A DNA stretch of 64,000 nucleotides from Osmia lignaria lignaria (GCF_051020975.1 NC_135037.1:4092001-4156000); one strand, 5' to 3'. Counted from the stretch's first letter, positions 1 through 12,150 are shown. Made by a program: numbers and translations. Notes: generated by a model from the letters alone, not told the origin.

Positions 1-1280
1 TTCAATCTTGATGTGGCGTTCTTTGATCTCGATACGCGAATCGTGGATCAAGCGACGAAGAGATAATCGAGCCTCGAGGCGGTGATTTTTCATTTTCCAC
101 AAAGTGTTCGCGATTGGAACGCTGAAATCGCGATGGCGGGAGTAAAGGCACGCACGAGGTGTTCCAGATTCGATGAAAGTCCTTTTATCGATTTTAGTAT
201 GATCTTATCTTTATACCTTGTCAATCCGTTATAAATGAAATGAAATGAAAATATTAGAAACACGTTGTATTTAAGAACTTAACACTTCCTGAGCTATATT
301 TTTGAACCATTAAATATTGTGACTGTGTAGAGATTATGAATGAATATTTTTTTCACGGAATTTATGTCACGTTTACAAGCTCGTTTTTATTAAGTATTCA
401 CACTTGACAAAATATTTTCCGACGCATCTCCGTTTAGCCAGGCCAACGTCAAAGTAGAGGGTGGTTTATATTACGATACGAGGATACGTATGGGGGATTT
501 ATGTCTCGCATACTTGATACTTCGCCATGATACTTTGTAAAGGAATCGTCTAATATAAATTGAAATTTATAATTAAAAATGAAAAATTATTAACAAAACG
601 AAATCTTTGAAAAAATTGGGAAAATAGGTGAACCATTTGTAGAAAATAGCACATACGGTGAAAAATAACTTTAATAACCGGTTAAGATACAGGAACCCTT
701 TTTCAGTCGTGTAACTTTTCAACTTTCTCATAGTGTAAAAACATCGACAAAGATCCAAGTGTTTCAATCCACTCGAGAATCTCTCTTTCTCTCTCTCTCT
801 ATCGCGATTTTAATCGACGCGATGCCGGTGCTTTTTTTGTCGAAGACCATGAATGAAGTTTCTGTGTGTTTCATTGGCTCGCTCGTTTCATTTACACGTT
901 AACGTAATGTATTTAACTTGCGTATCGATACGCCATTTATTCCAGCTATTGTAGGGTGTGTACATATATGTTGCTCGTTTCCCGTTACTGTTACATAAAG
1001 TTCGTTTTATCCAACACAATCGCTTTTAACAAAACATTTGTTAAGTATTTGTAATTTTTTATTAATTTGACGCTGGTAGAAAAACAATGCGAGCAAAAAA
1101 TATTTTTAGGAATTTTATTTTAATTATTTTCATTTATTTATTTTTTAGTTTATTTTAATTAGTTCAATCTATTAGGTGTATAAATTAATTTGATATCTTC
1201 AATGTCACGTTTCATTAATTACTCTTTTAAATATGAAAATTTTACTGATTGTTAAGTTCTTACCGTATAGATGTATTTTC

Positions 1281-1423
1281 AACCCTCGGATGGTGTTTCA
1301 TATTATTTTCATTTTCTAAATTTTACACTCTTTCGTTTAAAAATTATGCAATTAACTTTAGGTTAATATTCTTCTATATGTTTGGTATGTTGGAGTCGCG
1401 ATTGATCCAGGCTGGAGGGTTAA
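1281..1423 (-). mobile_element. TTAA-bounded MITE copy (family A), degraded
   Basis: The left end reads AACCCTCGGATGG and the right end GGAGGGTTAA, so the ends are inverted copies. The interior (about 1300-1400) matches the interior of the copies at 32747-32952 and, in reverse complement, 23175-23302. The TTAA is intact only on the right. TTAA targets with ends beginning CCC are typical of piggyBac-type elements, so the family is inferred to be a piggyBac-like MITE. No coding capacity is visible. Confidence 0.55.
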
Positions 1424-2919
1424 ATTCGAGAAATATTCAGGTGGATTCGCCTTGAAATTTTCATCTGATGAACGGGAAAATACCTATGGGGAAAGTCAAA
1501 CATTGGCCTATATTACCCGGTACGACTTTCTTTGTGTCGACTATCTCACGTTATAGAGAACTCTTTCCCTTATTATGTGCTTTGTTAGATCTTCGCAAAT
1601 GTATCATCCGTGAGATTTTACAATGGCCGGAGAAATTACTCGCTAATGTAACTCCTTAACAGTATATACTCGTCTTTCACAAATAAGCTGAAACGACACG
1701 GTGATCTTGAAAACAACGAGTTATACGTGACACTCTGTGTATGCTGCTTGCAAATCCTCCGCACAATCGATTCGAAACGTCGATACGCGCTATTCATAAG
1801 CAAATTCTGCGTGTTTTTTGGAGCTACCATTCTTTCGAAACACGTTTATCATTGAGAGGTAATGGGACAAGCTTTGTTCATTATTTTGTCGACCCACGTG
1901 GTCTTTTGTCGCTGAAAATATCTATGCTTTGTTCTTTTGTACTAGCTACTGTACGAATGATCAATTATAGTGGCTGAATTTTGAATTTTCTGGTCATAAA
2001 TTATTTATTAATCTACAAGCAAGTTCCCTTTATTAGAATTTCATTTTATTAAATAATTGAATGCACAGAAAAATCTTTTTATCATTAAATTATAAAATGA
2101 TTCAGCATTTACCATTAAAAGGTTTATAATTTAATTTTAAAAGGTTAGCAACCCTTTAATCTTTAATGATTTTTCTGTAATTAAAAAAATTCCAGATATT
2201 TCATCGAAGTTTTTATTAAAAATCTTTTTATTCAAATTCACAATTCAAAACTCAATATTCAGAACTTGAAATTCGAAACTTGAAATTTAAATATTCTATT
2301 ATATTACAATTAATTTTCCAGTTTTCACATAGCAATGATCTATTTCACCAATGATCGATAGATAAAGCATTAGCAATAAGTAATGAAAAATATTTGAATT
2401 TTGCAATAATATTAATGGTCGGGCAATAATTCGATCGATTGTGCGGGCTGATCGAAGATTGTGTCGATCGTCGAAGAGCGTCAAGTTGACCGAAAGACCG
2501 TGCCGGAAGTGCCGTCTGGTACGGTGGCTTTCCGCTCCACTGGTTTCCTGTTTCTTCCATCGAGGTCTTCTTTTTCTTCTGCGGCGACGACACGTATACC
2601 CTCTGTATCTTCCTTCGAATGTTCTCTCTTAAAGCCGATAATCGTGTCCTTTCCACACACGTGTGATACCGGCGAGCCCTGTACCTTAGAATAGGAAAAG
2701 CTTCGTGAAAGGAATTCGTAATCATTGGGAAGCGAAGGCTACGAAATCAGATTCAATTTCAATTTGACAAACGATGTCCTGTTTTCGCGAAGGCTAGCCG
2801 CCTCGTTCCGGTTAATTGAATTTAAGTATACGCTCTTGTAGCTAGTTGATCGAAGAATTCACTTTTCTTTTTTTTCCATTAAGCTGTTACGCATGGTACA
2901 AGCAACAAATAAGAAGATC

Positions 2920-3169
2920 CAGTGGTGGCAGGTTTAAGGTTTTTTATTCGAAGGAATGAATAGCTTTAGGTTTTGCAGTATAAATGAAATGAAGCTTTTT
3001 CAATGGTATTTTATATTAAATAAAAATATTATTTAATATTAATAATAATATGAAACTTTTTTACTATCGCCGTTTTTCTTTACGATTAGATATTATTTAA
3101 TTTTATTCAGAATAAATTTAAATTTTCGATTTTATAGTCCTGGGTCCCAGAAATCTTGATTCGGCCCTG
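2920..3169. mobile_element. CAG-ended short inverted-repeat element (family G)
   Basis: The left end is CAGTGGTGGCAGGTTTAAGG and the right end, read on the minus strand, starts CAGGGCCGAATCAAGATTTC. The interior is AT-rich. A relative at 38575-38746 starts CAGTGCTGAATCAAGG and also contains a gggtc..agaaa..ctt block near its right end. Two copies with the same ends suggest a non-autonomous DNA element. The superfamily is not determined because no clear target duplication was seen. Confidence 0.4.
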
Positions 3170-3987
3170 ATTTCTTTTCTAATAAAAAAAGAAAGCATTA
3201 AAGCTTATTGTATTTGTGTCTTTTACAAAAATACATGAATTTATTTTATGAAAAAGTTTGACTGTAGCATGTACAAATGTTAACATAATAATTTCTAGAT
3301 AGAATTTGAGATAGAATATACAATTGTTTACGAATTCAATAATTAATTTTTTCAAAAATATGACATTGGTACTTTTTGTACCAAGACATACGTTTGAAAC
3401 TTTTGCAAAGTACAACTTCTTCGGTATGCATCGATAAGGCATTAACAATTGGAGTTTTCGAAGGGAATTTGCTCGTTTAGGTACTAGAAAGATTATGGTT
3501 GGAGCTCTTTTTTAGTTCTTTTTTTTCCTCCGGCAGTCTGGCAGATACAAAGTGCACGTAGTTATTCGGTCGAGCACACGCGTGCTCGCACGTAAGCACG
3601 GCTCTCCATCGACTTAAGCACTCGGCAGACGTGGCCGAATTTGCATACAGAGAGTGCAATGAATTCGCAACTTTGCGAGTGTGACACCCAGCCTCTCTTC
3701 TCTGCTTTACAAATGTGCTGGAAATTGCCGGTGTATCTTTTTTCGATTCTCCTACACATCAGGAGAATATTCTTATTTTTGCTGCAATTTTTATCAAGTC
3801 GTAATGATTTATCGATTGCAGTCAGTGTATTGTTAAACAATTATATCAACATGCGTTTCGTTAGAAGGTTGACACTGGCATCTTAGAATCTCCTGCAATT
3901 GAATAATTAAATATACAATTTATAACATTAATATAACTCTATTTTGCAATATGATGTTAACCCACAAAAATTTGAAAATTAATTTTT

Positions 3988-5604
3988 TTAAAACAGTAAG
4001 GAATATTTTTTAAGAAAACTTTTAATTAAGTTGAATGAAAAGGAAGCTAAAGAATAATTAAGAAAAATAGTATATTTACGTAATATTATTTTTGCAATAG
4101 GATGTTCGATTTTTTCCGATCCAACCCGCTCTGATTTTTCTCGATCCGATCCAATCTCGTCCGATGTTTTCCGGTTCATTACATTAGGTGGGTTAACACT
4201 GTATTGCAGAATAATGTCCAAATCGAAATTGAGTTTCAAACAAACCTGAAGAGATTTCCGAAATTCAGTAGACAATGAGATGTAAATGACTGCAAAAATA
4301 ATCGGGAACGTCTTGGCCATGAAATAGAGCACTTCCCTTTTGCCGTCTGTGCAACATAACGCTTTGGGTTCAATGAAATTGATCGCCCTTGCGATTCGAT
4401 ATGGTGCTCGAATCAGGAAAAACACGATCCCTATGATCACTGTGAGAAAGATCTTTCTAAATCGTTCATTATCTTCTCTTGACAATGTACATGTAATTCA
4501 TTCAATTTTAATAGTTGAATAATCCTAATTATTTGAAATCTCATTTTTCTAAACTATATTTGTATAACCCGTATGACTCGTACAACAGAGATCAGTGGCG
4601 CATTCTTCTATAGAGGAGTCAAATAAATTTTTCTTATACCTTAACATTCTTTCCTCCGTTTTCATTTTTTGAAATTTTTAAAAATATTTCAATATTTATT
4701 AGAATAGGTCCCCCCATCTCTAGTTACACTACTGACTGTAGTAATAAAAAATGCATCATTTTCAAGCAAGAAAATTTTTACCCAGCCCTGACTACAGTTT
4801 TCCATCCACAATATCAAAATCAATCATAAACCCAACTCACTCACCCAACATATAATAATGTCTCAACTGATTCGATCGCCATGATCCTTCGATAGCCTTC
4901 AGTATCATCAGCTCGTAAATGATCAGTGAATCCAGAACGACGAATATAATAAGCGGTAGAACGGAGAACATAAACGTGCTCCAAACGTACATATCAGCCA
5001 TGTCCCCCTCGAAGAAATCGTATATATGCAATCCAATAGCAATGGACATGGTGCACGAGACCCAAACTAAAAAGATCGCTTTTACGGTGGTGTACCGTTT
5101 CACAAGTACATACCCAAAAGGTGTCTGACGCTGAAAAATGTTTATATAGAGCATGAACTTCAAAATTGCTATTGTTATTATCGATACGTCGAAGTTGATC
5201 AAGCAGACGTAGTCCATATTTAGCTTCATTTTTACATCGAACAACCATTTGAGTACTTCTTCGAGAGGCTCCATCAGGATCAGCATGTTGGAACAGGCCA
5301 TACTGACGATGTACAGGTGCCACGACGTCCTCATGGATGATTTCGAGAGGATCACTAGGACGATCAAGAGATTCATGGTTGCTCCAAGTGAAAGAAACGT
5401 TAGATTCATGATCCGAGCGTTTATCAGTGGGATATTTGAGACGATGATGTTGATCTTCGTGGGACTGGTCGTCCTGTCACAAGCAGAGGAATACGTTGGA
5501 AAAGGTATTTCCATGTGTTCAAAGGCGTATTTTGAAACGTGGGCATGTTTCGAGTTATTGAGGGCCATTGGGCGCCACTTTGAGCCTCCAGTGGTGTTTG
5601 GCAT
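3988..5604 (-). CDS. Class A (rhodopsin-like) G-protein-coupled receptor, two exons, atypical motifs
   Basis: This is a seven-transmembrane receptor; its ligand is not identifiable from sequence. Exon 1 runs 5604 to 4845 and exon 2 runs 4475 to 3988. The donor is a strong GTGAGT at 4844, the acceptor ends at 4476, and the split codon gives Glu254. The predicted protein is about 415 aa. The N terminus has N-glycosylation sequons (NTT, NNS, NLT). TM1 carries GATMN (Asn78 as the 1.50 residue). TM2 has Asn106 where Asp is usual. Cys134 is the expected 3.25 cysteine. The DRY motif is replaced by Gln-Arg-Gln (158-160). Trp181 lies in TM4, Pro217 in TM5 and Pro278 in TM6 (LIRAPY instead of CWLP). 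TM7 ends FAVIY rather than NPxxY. No clear cysteine is present in extracellular loop 2. The tail contains a repeat-like SDEIGSDREKSERVGSEK stretch. The start ATG at 5604 follows an in-frame stop, but an acceptor-like site just upstream leaves room for another 5' exon. It is probably a neuropeptide-type orphan receptor. Confidence 0.75.
4593..4734. mobile_element. CAGTGGCG-ended MITE (family C) inside the receptor intron
   Basis: The element starts CAGTGGCGCATTC and ends TAGTTACACTACTG, an imperfect terminal inverted repeat of the same type seen at 6745-6962. It lies wholly within the 369-bp intron of the receptor gene (4476-4844) and makes up more than a third of it. The interior is AT-rich and non-coding. 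Confidence 0.5.
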
Positions 5605-7199
5605 AATTAGCACTCGAAATTTCACTGATTATGAAGAATTTTTATTCCTACGACGCGCCTGACTCGCGAACAGAAATAATACTGAAGAACTGGAAAGGTT
5701 GTTGAAGTTTGTTTTTCGCACTTGCTCCCATTTGGGAATTTGATATACTGAAATGTGGGTAGGTGCTTCTGGATCGACCGTGACATTGTTTGACATGCAA
5801 TTTTTTCATTTTGTTAAGTGCTTCTGCGTATGCATGGCAGGAAACAGCTAGTCAATATTTTGTTTTAAATTAAAGTAATTAATTCAGAATTGTTAAGTAT
5901 ATATCAGTTACAAGAGGCTAACGAGTAGAAAAATAAATTACTTCTGTCACAGTGAAATATACGAAAAAACGCAATCTTCTAATTACACAGCTGACAATTA
6001 TTCAGTCAATTAACGCTACTGTCCCGAATACTTTAATCAACCTACCGATCGAAAGAACGCTCGAGTTCCCTTTCACCAGGAGATACATAATAACGAAGAA
6101 ACCCTTGACCGTGACATCACGAACGGATGATTTTGTTGTTGGAACTCACCCGACGACCAATGACGAAAATAATCGTGTACGAATAAATCATGTAGGATCG
6201 TGGTAGAAAGGAGACAGAGAAATGCAGCCTCACGTTCAGCTGCATAATGCAACGAGAGATGCAGGAGAAGAGGTTGGCAAATGGCCATGAGCGCAATATC
6301 GGTCAGTGTTTGGCCCTGATAGATTTATCGTTGGATTTATACGCTCAAGATACCGTGGCGCGAGTAATCGTTTCTTTCGAGCTCACTGTTTCGCCTATTG
6401 TGCACCTTTAAACAGATTCTATATGATAGATTGTCTGTTGCTTTGCTGAACAAAGGATCTGCAGAATTGAAATAAGTCAAACGCTGACATTTTCCTTATC
6501 GAACATCTTAGAAAACTATTCATTTATTTTTTATGATTAAAATGTAGCATTAGGATCATTGTTTTGAGATATATTTTCTAATTATTTTGAAATGTCATTT
6601 ATTTTAGTTGATTTATGTATTTTATTTTAATGTATGATAAAATTTATTTATTTTTTTAATTGGCCATAAGTCATCAATTTTCCATGGTATGGAAATTAAT
6701 AATTGAATATAATTGTATATAATAATGCTACTTTGGAGTCAATCCAGTAGCGTAACTAGAAGGTGGAAGCCAGAAGGTTTAATTGAACCCCTGTTAAAAA
6801 ATTCAAAATCTTTTTTTTTTTAAATAAATACCGAAATATTCTTGACAATTTCAGAAAACGTTATCTGAAGAAAATTAGATTTAACATTATCACAATACTT
6901 TCTCAAGAAAGTAGAATATTATTTTTTGACCTCCCTATATCACAATTATAATCACGCCACTGAGTCAACCTACAATTTAAAGTTTCTTTATTTTAAGTTC
7001 TCTTTCATTCCCATTTTTAAAATTATTTTTCTAATACATGAAAATATTTTGTTGTTTCTTGTAAAATAAATTCCATAACGAATATTTCATAGTGTATACA
7101 ATCTGAAAGGTTTAAACGTTACCCGCCAATTTTCGCAGACCCATCTCACCTTTCCACTTCGTGCGGTAAAATATACACGCCATTCGATGATCAGAGAAG
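5605..7199. other. Divergent intergenic region between the receptor and the protease leader exon
   Basis: The region separates the minus-strand receptor from the plus-strand protease gene, so both promoters may lie here. No convincing ORF is present. The moderately CpG-rich part (5940-6360) could be regulatory. The rest is AT-rich and contains the repeat at 6745-6962. Confidence 0.4.
6745..6962. mobile_element. hAT-like MITE (family C) with near-perfect 8-bp target duplication
   Basis: The left end is CAGTAGCGTAACTAGAAGG and the right end is ATCACGCCACTG, which is inverted CAGTGGCGTGAT. The 8 bases before the left end (AGTCAATC) and after the right end (AGTCAACC) match at 7 of 8 positions. 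An 8-bp duplication is characteristic of hAT-superfamily insertions. Relatives lie at 4593-4734, about 10007-10215, about 36500-36661 and about 53215-53294. All share AT-rich interiors with a degenerate AAATACCGGAATATT block. Confidence 0.6.
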
Positions 7200-7494
7200 T
7201 AATCCCTGGTTGTTTCGTAAACTTACAAAATTCGTGTTCCTCTTTTGACGGTGCGTGCGTGTTTTCGATGCCTCGAGTTCTCTCGCACTTTCATCCTTGG
7301 GCCAGGTGTGCGGTTCAGTTTTGTGGGTTCTCCTGTACTTTTTTTTCTTCTTCTCGTCCGCCGAGATCGGGTTAGCTGTGGAGGAGGGTGTAAGGGCCAA
7401 ATAAGTGCAGTGGCAGGGCCAGGGTCAGGGCCACAACCGGTTTAATGGTTAGCCATCATTACGACGTAACTCATAGAGACCCCGAGGCTCCAAG
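7200..7494 (+). promoter_or_regulatory. Candidate promoter and noncoding leader exon of the protease gene
   Basis: A CpG-rich island in AT-rich surroundings ends in a good donor, CCAAG|GTAATC, with the GT at 7495. The first coding exon at 15321 begins with an acceptor ahead of its ATG, so at least one upstream noncoding exon is required, and this is the nearest good candidate. An initiator-like TCAGTT lies at 7315-7320, with no DPE at the expected spacing and no TATA box. The exact start of transcription cannot be read from sequence. Confidence 0.35.
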
Positions 7495-10006
7495 GTAATC
7501 TGAAGATTGCATTATCATCGCGAACACAAAGTTCCTAAATGTTAAAGCTGGGTTTACATTAGAACAAATAGAAATATATATTTTCGATTTTCAATTTTTT
7601 TCCTGGAAAATTCACCCCATTTTAGATCTTAAATTTGAAAACAAAATTCACCCCATTTTAGATCTTAAATTTTCTACTTTATTTTAAATTTGGAAACAAG
7701 TGCTCATTGAACGTCGGTGGTTCTAGTGTCTAATTTCGCCATAATGGAAACCATAATTTCCTTTAGATAAAATAATTCGCAAAACTCGAAGAATGCGACA
7801 CGCGTCGTATAAAAGGCGCGTACGCGTACGCGATACTGCAAAAGAAAGATTTATAGCGAGTGGACCGCGTTACCGCAACCTCGTGCTCCTGCGGCCACTT
7901 TACCCCTGCTTGGTCCTCTTGTCAAGGGGCCCCGTGATATTTTACGCATGACCGGTTCGACGAGTTTTTCCCGAAGACCGCAATCGCGATGCGCGACCGG
8001 CCAACATTCGATACTCGGTAGCGCAGGTGCATCGTGCAAAGAAAAAAAAAGGAAAAATCAAAAGTTCGCGAGTACAACCCCTCGAAAACGCTGGAGCGAA
8101 GATTATACGGAATTGCCACTGGGTTGCGATCTCCCTCTTTCCAGGGCTGCCCCTGATACCGGGCAAACGGGGCACTCACCCCGTGCCCCGAGATTAAATT
8201 ATCATCAAATCTTACAATAAACGATAAATATAAAATACCCCTCTTATGTTATAGTGTTATTAGAATAGATTTCAAAATTATCTGTTTCTAATTAATTATT
8301 TTCAATGATCTGAACTTTTGCCCCGAGCCCTATAATCTTTAGGAGCTGCTTTAATTTAACATTTACAAATTCTTTTGTTCTGGCAATTTAATTTTTAGAC
8401 AGATTTTAAAATTATAGGAAGTAGGAAAATTTTTGATATTAGAGATAGTAGATCTACTTATCGTGAAAAGTTTGGGAGTTCTGACAATGAGAATTCAATT
8501 ACTTAAAAACAAAAGAATGAATGATAACAGAAGCTGATAATATTCGATTGGTTTTATTCACAATTTTCTAAATAATAGATAAGATTAAATAGAAATATTT
8601 GTTTAATCTCTCCTTTTAACGCTATCACTGATAAGAAAACGAAACGTGACAAATTCAGCCGAAACTTTTTAACTTAAAAACCACTCGATGCGTTATCGGC
8701 ACGAAAAACTTTCAGACACGAGCCCATATAAGTGGAAAATCCTTAAATCCCTGGGGGTGAAAAACGGTTCGGCCAAAGCCGGAATTACCACGTCGATCAC
8801 TTGTCTTGGATGTAGAGTTCAAATCCTATTTGATTTATCTAAACTCTGTTTGATGAATTGATTTTGAATATATCGAGTAATAATTGAAGACACGAATGGA
8901 TACATATGTCATTTAACATTTTTTTAATATAACCACACTGGGTACTTTTTGTACATAACAGTTGAAGATCTTTAAATCAATTTTGCTCCAAATAATTAAT
9001 TTGTGATATCACACATTTATCCCCTCATTTCTTCAATTATTATTTGCATACAAAATGTTTGATTTAATAAGGGACATTCTTGCTACAATTTCAGTATTTA
9101 TTATTATTCTACTTGAATTGAATCTTCTGCTCTATTGAACCGATATCTACTTAATGAATTCTATCAAGGATTTTTATTTCCTCCATTGAAAGGAATTCTA
9201 CCGCGAATTTCAACACCCCTATCACCGATCTTCTCACTTCACCACCTTCTTTTCTCATTTCATATCATTTCCATTTTACGTCTCTCCTCCCCTAGAATTC
9301 ATCGATCCAGGCATGGATTACCTTGATTATACTTTCACATCGCTGACTGACATTGTACGGAAATTTGCAAATGAGATTCGTTATCAAATTCTCAGATATT
9401 TCTCTTAAGAAAAAAAGAAATTCTAGCCTTAAATGTTCTAAAAAGATTCATTCATCCATATTGTATTATGGATGAGTGGAACCATACTTAATTAATTCAA
9501 TGTTAGTTAATTTTATTCAATATATATATAAGTATAAGAATCATTAGTTTCTAATGATTCGCTATTATCTTATATTGTTATTATGGAATCTAATATTTTC
9601 TTCTTTCTAAAATTTTTGTGTGTTACGAAAGAAACGCGTTTATTCTTTCGGCGTCGAACAAGACAGCCGTTCAATTTTTTCCCGCTCGTCAACGAGCCTT
9701 TCAGTCGTTCATTTTTTGCAACAGCCATTGCCAACTTTCTTCTGCGTCTTCGCGTAATTGTTTACCCTCGCGTCAAGCGTCTGCGGTTGCGATCGCGAAC
9801 CAAGAAACTCTATCCGATGCTGCGGACGCGAAACTCTGCATTGCGGCTGAAACGCCATCGTGCTGACGCGTGTAAATCCATCTGGACTCTACATTGTCCG
9901 AGCATACGTTCGCTGAATATGTAATGCTTACTGAAATTAATTACCCTCTGTTCTTGATTAAGATTAACATTACAATTTCGATCGCACATTTCATAAGATT
10001 TATGAC

Positions 10007-10215
10007 AATAGTATAACTAGAGGGAGTTAAAAAGATCAATTGATCCTTCTATTAGGAATATAAAAATCGTTTATTTTTAATAAATACCGGAATATTTTGG
10101 AAAATTTCCGAAAACGTTATCTGGAATAAACAAAAATTATTATGATGAAATATTATTATTAAGGTATGAAAGAAAAGTTTTCTGACCCCCGCTCCCCCCA
10201 TTCATTCGCGTAATT
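10007..10215. mobile_element. Degraded family C MITE copy
   Basis: The left end (AGTATAACTAGAGGG) and right end (CGCGTAATTA) are decayed versions of the CAGTGGCGTAACTA ends. The interior shares AATAAATACCGGAATATT and AAAACGTTATCTGGAA with the copy at 6745-6962, which has AATAAATACCGAAATATT and AAAACGTTATCTGAAG. This shared interior is the main evidence. Confidence 0.55.
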
Positions 10216-10229
10216 AGGATTTTCTGCTG

Positions 10230-10400
10230 GGGTGGATTAAATCCCTTAAAAATTTTTTAATTTAAGAATTCTGGAAGTTTTGAAATCTGACACTTTAAAA
10301 TTTTGGAATTTTCAAATTGTGGAATTCTAAAATCTTAGAAATCAGATATTTTCAAATTCTGGAATTTTTTAATTTTAGAATCTATTGTGTGTTTCCTACT
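10230..10400. repeat. Family H repeat: GGGGTGG..CCCTTAAAAATTTTTTAA end plus TTTTAGAAT-rich body
   Basis: The sequence starts GGGGTGGATTAAATCCCTTA and continues into an AT-rich body of GGAATTTT/TTAGAAT words. The same start with a similar body occurs at about 31961-32098 (GGGGTGGGCTAGGTCCCTTA). It is found inverted at about 55210-55346, ending TTAAGGGACCTGAGCCACTCC. It is a dispersed repeat of unknown class. Confidence 0.45.
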
Positions 10401-11056
10401 TAATACATTGTTTAATATTTTCAAGAAAATGTAAAATAAAATGAAAGAATATGTAGTTACTAGTATTAGGGATCTTCTTTGATATCGCTAAAATTGTTAA
10501 TTTTCATAGGAAACATCGATAAATCATTGCAGGTTCAATGATCAAAGCAGTAGTAATTGGCAGACCAACCGCGCTCCTGTGTTTTCTTTTCCACGGGTTA
10601 GGCGTCGCGGCGCCTCCCACGGTTTAATTCTTCGCGGCGTCTACCCGTGCGTCGAAACGGAAATAACCTCGCGATAGCAGCAGACCCCGAGTTTATGCCA
10701 TAATACACGATCCTCTCCCCTCTTTCTCGTTTCCGTTTTTCGTTCGGCCCCCTTTGCTTTCTTTCTTTCGGTCATTACGACGTCGACGAGCGAATCCCGC
10801 GAGAAAATACGATAATCATAGCAACCATAATTGTCTCGCGGACTCTACCTTTGTGTATACTTATTTCTCCTTTTTTCGAATAATTTGGTTTCTTGAAAAA
10901 TTCTAGCAAAATTGCTTAAACCGAACACTGCAGGTGTTTTACAATTTTATCGTAACGATCTTGTGTCTGCATTTTTCTTTACTAAGGAAAATTGCAAATT
11001 AATATTAATTGAAAATATTTTAAACTGAGTGATAATTAAAACACGTTTTCAATAGA

Positions 11057-11171
11057 AGTTAGAAATTTTTAATGTTAGAAATTTGCAGTGTTAGAAGTCT
11101 TTGTGTTAGAAATTTCAAGCGTTAGAAATTTTCAGCATTTGTAGAGAAATTGTATTAGAAATTTATAGCAT
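11057..11171. repeat. Degenerate tandem array of GTTAGAAATTT units
   Basis: The motif GTTAGAAATTT, followed by a short variable spacer often ending in AGC or AGT, recurs about six times at roughly 16-22 bp intervals with substitutions. Examples are near 11058, 11076, 11107 and 11122. It lies in the 5' intron and has no coding frame. Confidence 0.55.
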
Positions 11172-12064
11172 TAATTTTTGAAGTCTACTTATTTCTTGCT
11201 ATAATTATATAAATAAGAGTTTCCAATTTTCATATAACATATCTTCGTTTGCATTATTTGTTAGCTTAATCTTAGTTTGTTTAATTTTCTTATCTGATCG
11301 TGAATGCGCAGTACAGTGTTTATCTTCACACCTGAATAGTAAAAGATTCTTCGATGCAATAACGTTAGTCGTATGTTCGCTTGGATCGCAAAAACTTACC
11401 CATCATACCGTTAGAGTCGTCACAAGTCCCGTAGAAATCTGAAAGAAAACGGCTAGCAAAGGAACCGAAAGAAAGTCTCAGCAAACTTGTGTAGATGGTG
11501 GTCGTCTATAAATACGCTGGTGTACATTGTCATTCAGAACAACGAAGGCTTGTTATGTCGGCATGCATAACACGTAGGGGATACTCTTGGAAGGAAAATA
11601 ACGTTGTGTGTAGAAAAGGCTAAAGTTTTCAAGTTCTCGAAAGACTCCATAGTATTCTACGAAGGAATTGGCAGTTTGTATGGAATATAAATTATAAACG
11701 GTATTCTGAAAATATTACAAATAATTATCATTAAAATAGTCAATCAAACATTGATTCTTTATTTTGATAATTTGTTAATTTTTTAAATATTCAATACAAA
11801 ATAATATTTGCCAGATAAGAATAAATTCTAAAAGTATATTGAACATAATATAACTGCATATCATTATTTTTACTTTCCAGGTTTAATTTATTTATTTTAT
11901 AAAATAGGAATATTTAAAATGATAAAATAACTGCAGTATATTTAATAAAATTATTATAACGTATGTATTTTAGGATATTTAGGTAATAATATTAAAAAAT
12001 AATGTAATAAAAAATTATAAGAAATTTACCCCTTTCAAAGGATTGAAGAAAAACAGTTTCTATC

Positions 12065-12136
12065 TCCGGTATGGTCTAGTGGCTAGGATACCTGGCTCTC
12101 ACCCAGGAGGCTCGGGTTCGATTCCCGGTACCGGAA
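12065..12136 (+). tRNA. tRNA-Glu (anticodon CTC)
   Basis: The 72-nt gene folds as a cloverleaf. The 7-bp acceptor stem TCCGGTA pairs with TACCGGA (12129-12135) and is followed by discriminator A. The D-arm contains an A box (TGGTCTAGTGG). The anticodon stem CCTGG/CCAGG encloses loop CTCTCAC with anticodon CTC, which reads GAG. The T-arm contains the B box GGTTCGATTCC. There is no intron. The gene is on the same strand as, and inside the candidate 5' intron of, the protease gene, so it is transcribed independently by Pol III. Confidence 0.95.
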
Positions 12137-12142
12137 TTAAAA

Positions 12143-12150
12143 TTTTTTTT
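12143..12150 (+). terminator. Pol III terminator of tRNA-Glu
   Basis: A run of eight T residues begins seven bases after the mature 3' end of the tRNA, the normal position and form of a Pol III termination signal. Confidence 0.85.

Larger units (their letters stand above)
1..3987. other. Intergenic region without a recognised gene
   Basis: No open reading frame here looks like a real exon; those present are short, low-complexity or begin at non-ATG codons. The stretch holds a CT microsatellite at about 781-800, an AT-rich imperfect inverted repeat near 2068-2170, a copy of the TTAA-bounded repeat (1281-1423) and a CAG-ended repeat (2920-3169). A CpG-richer patch at about 2400-2760 is open in several frames but has no recognisable domain. 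The first 200 bases are CpG-rich and could be the edge of a regulatory element of a gene outside the window. Confidence 0.5.

Noticed and set aside
2299..2725. Minus-strand 126-residue frame in a CpG-rich patch
   Set aside because: Basic low-complexity content, an AT-rich C-terminal half, and overlapping frames on the other strand; no motif.
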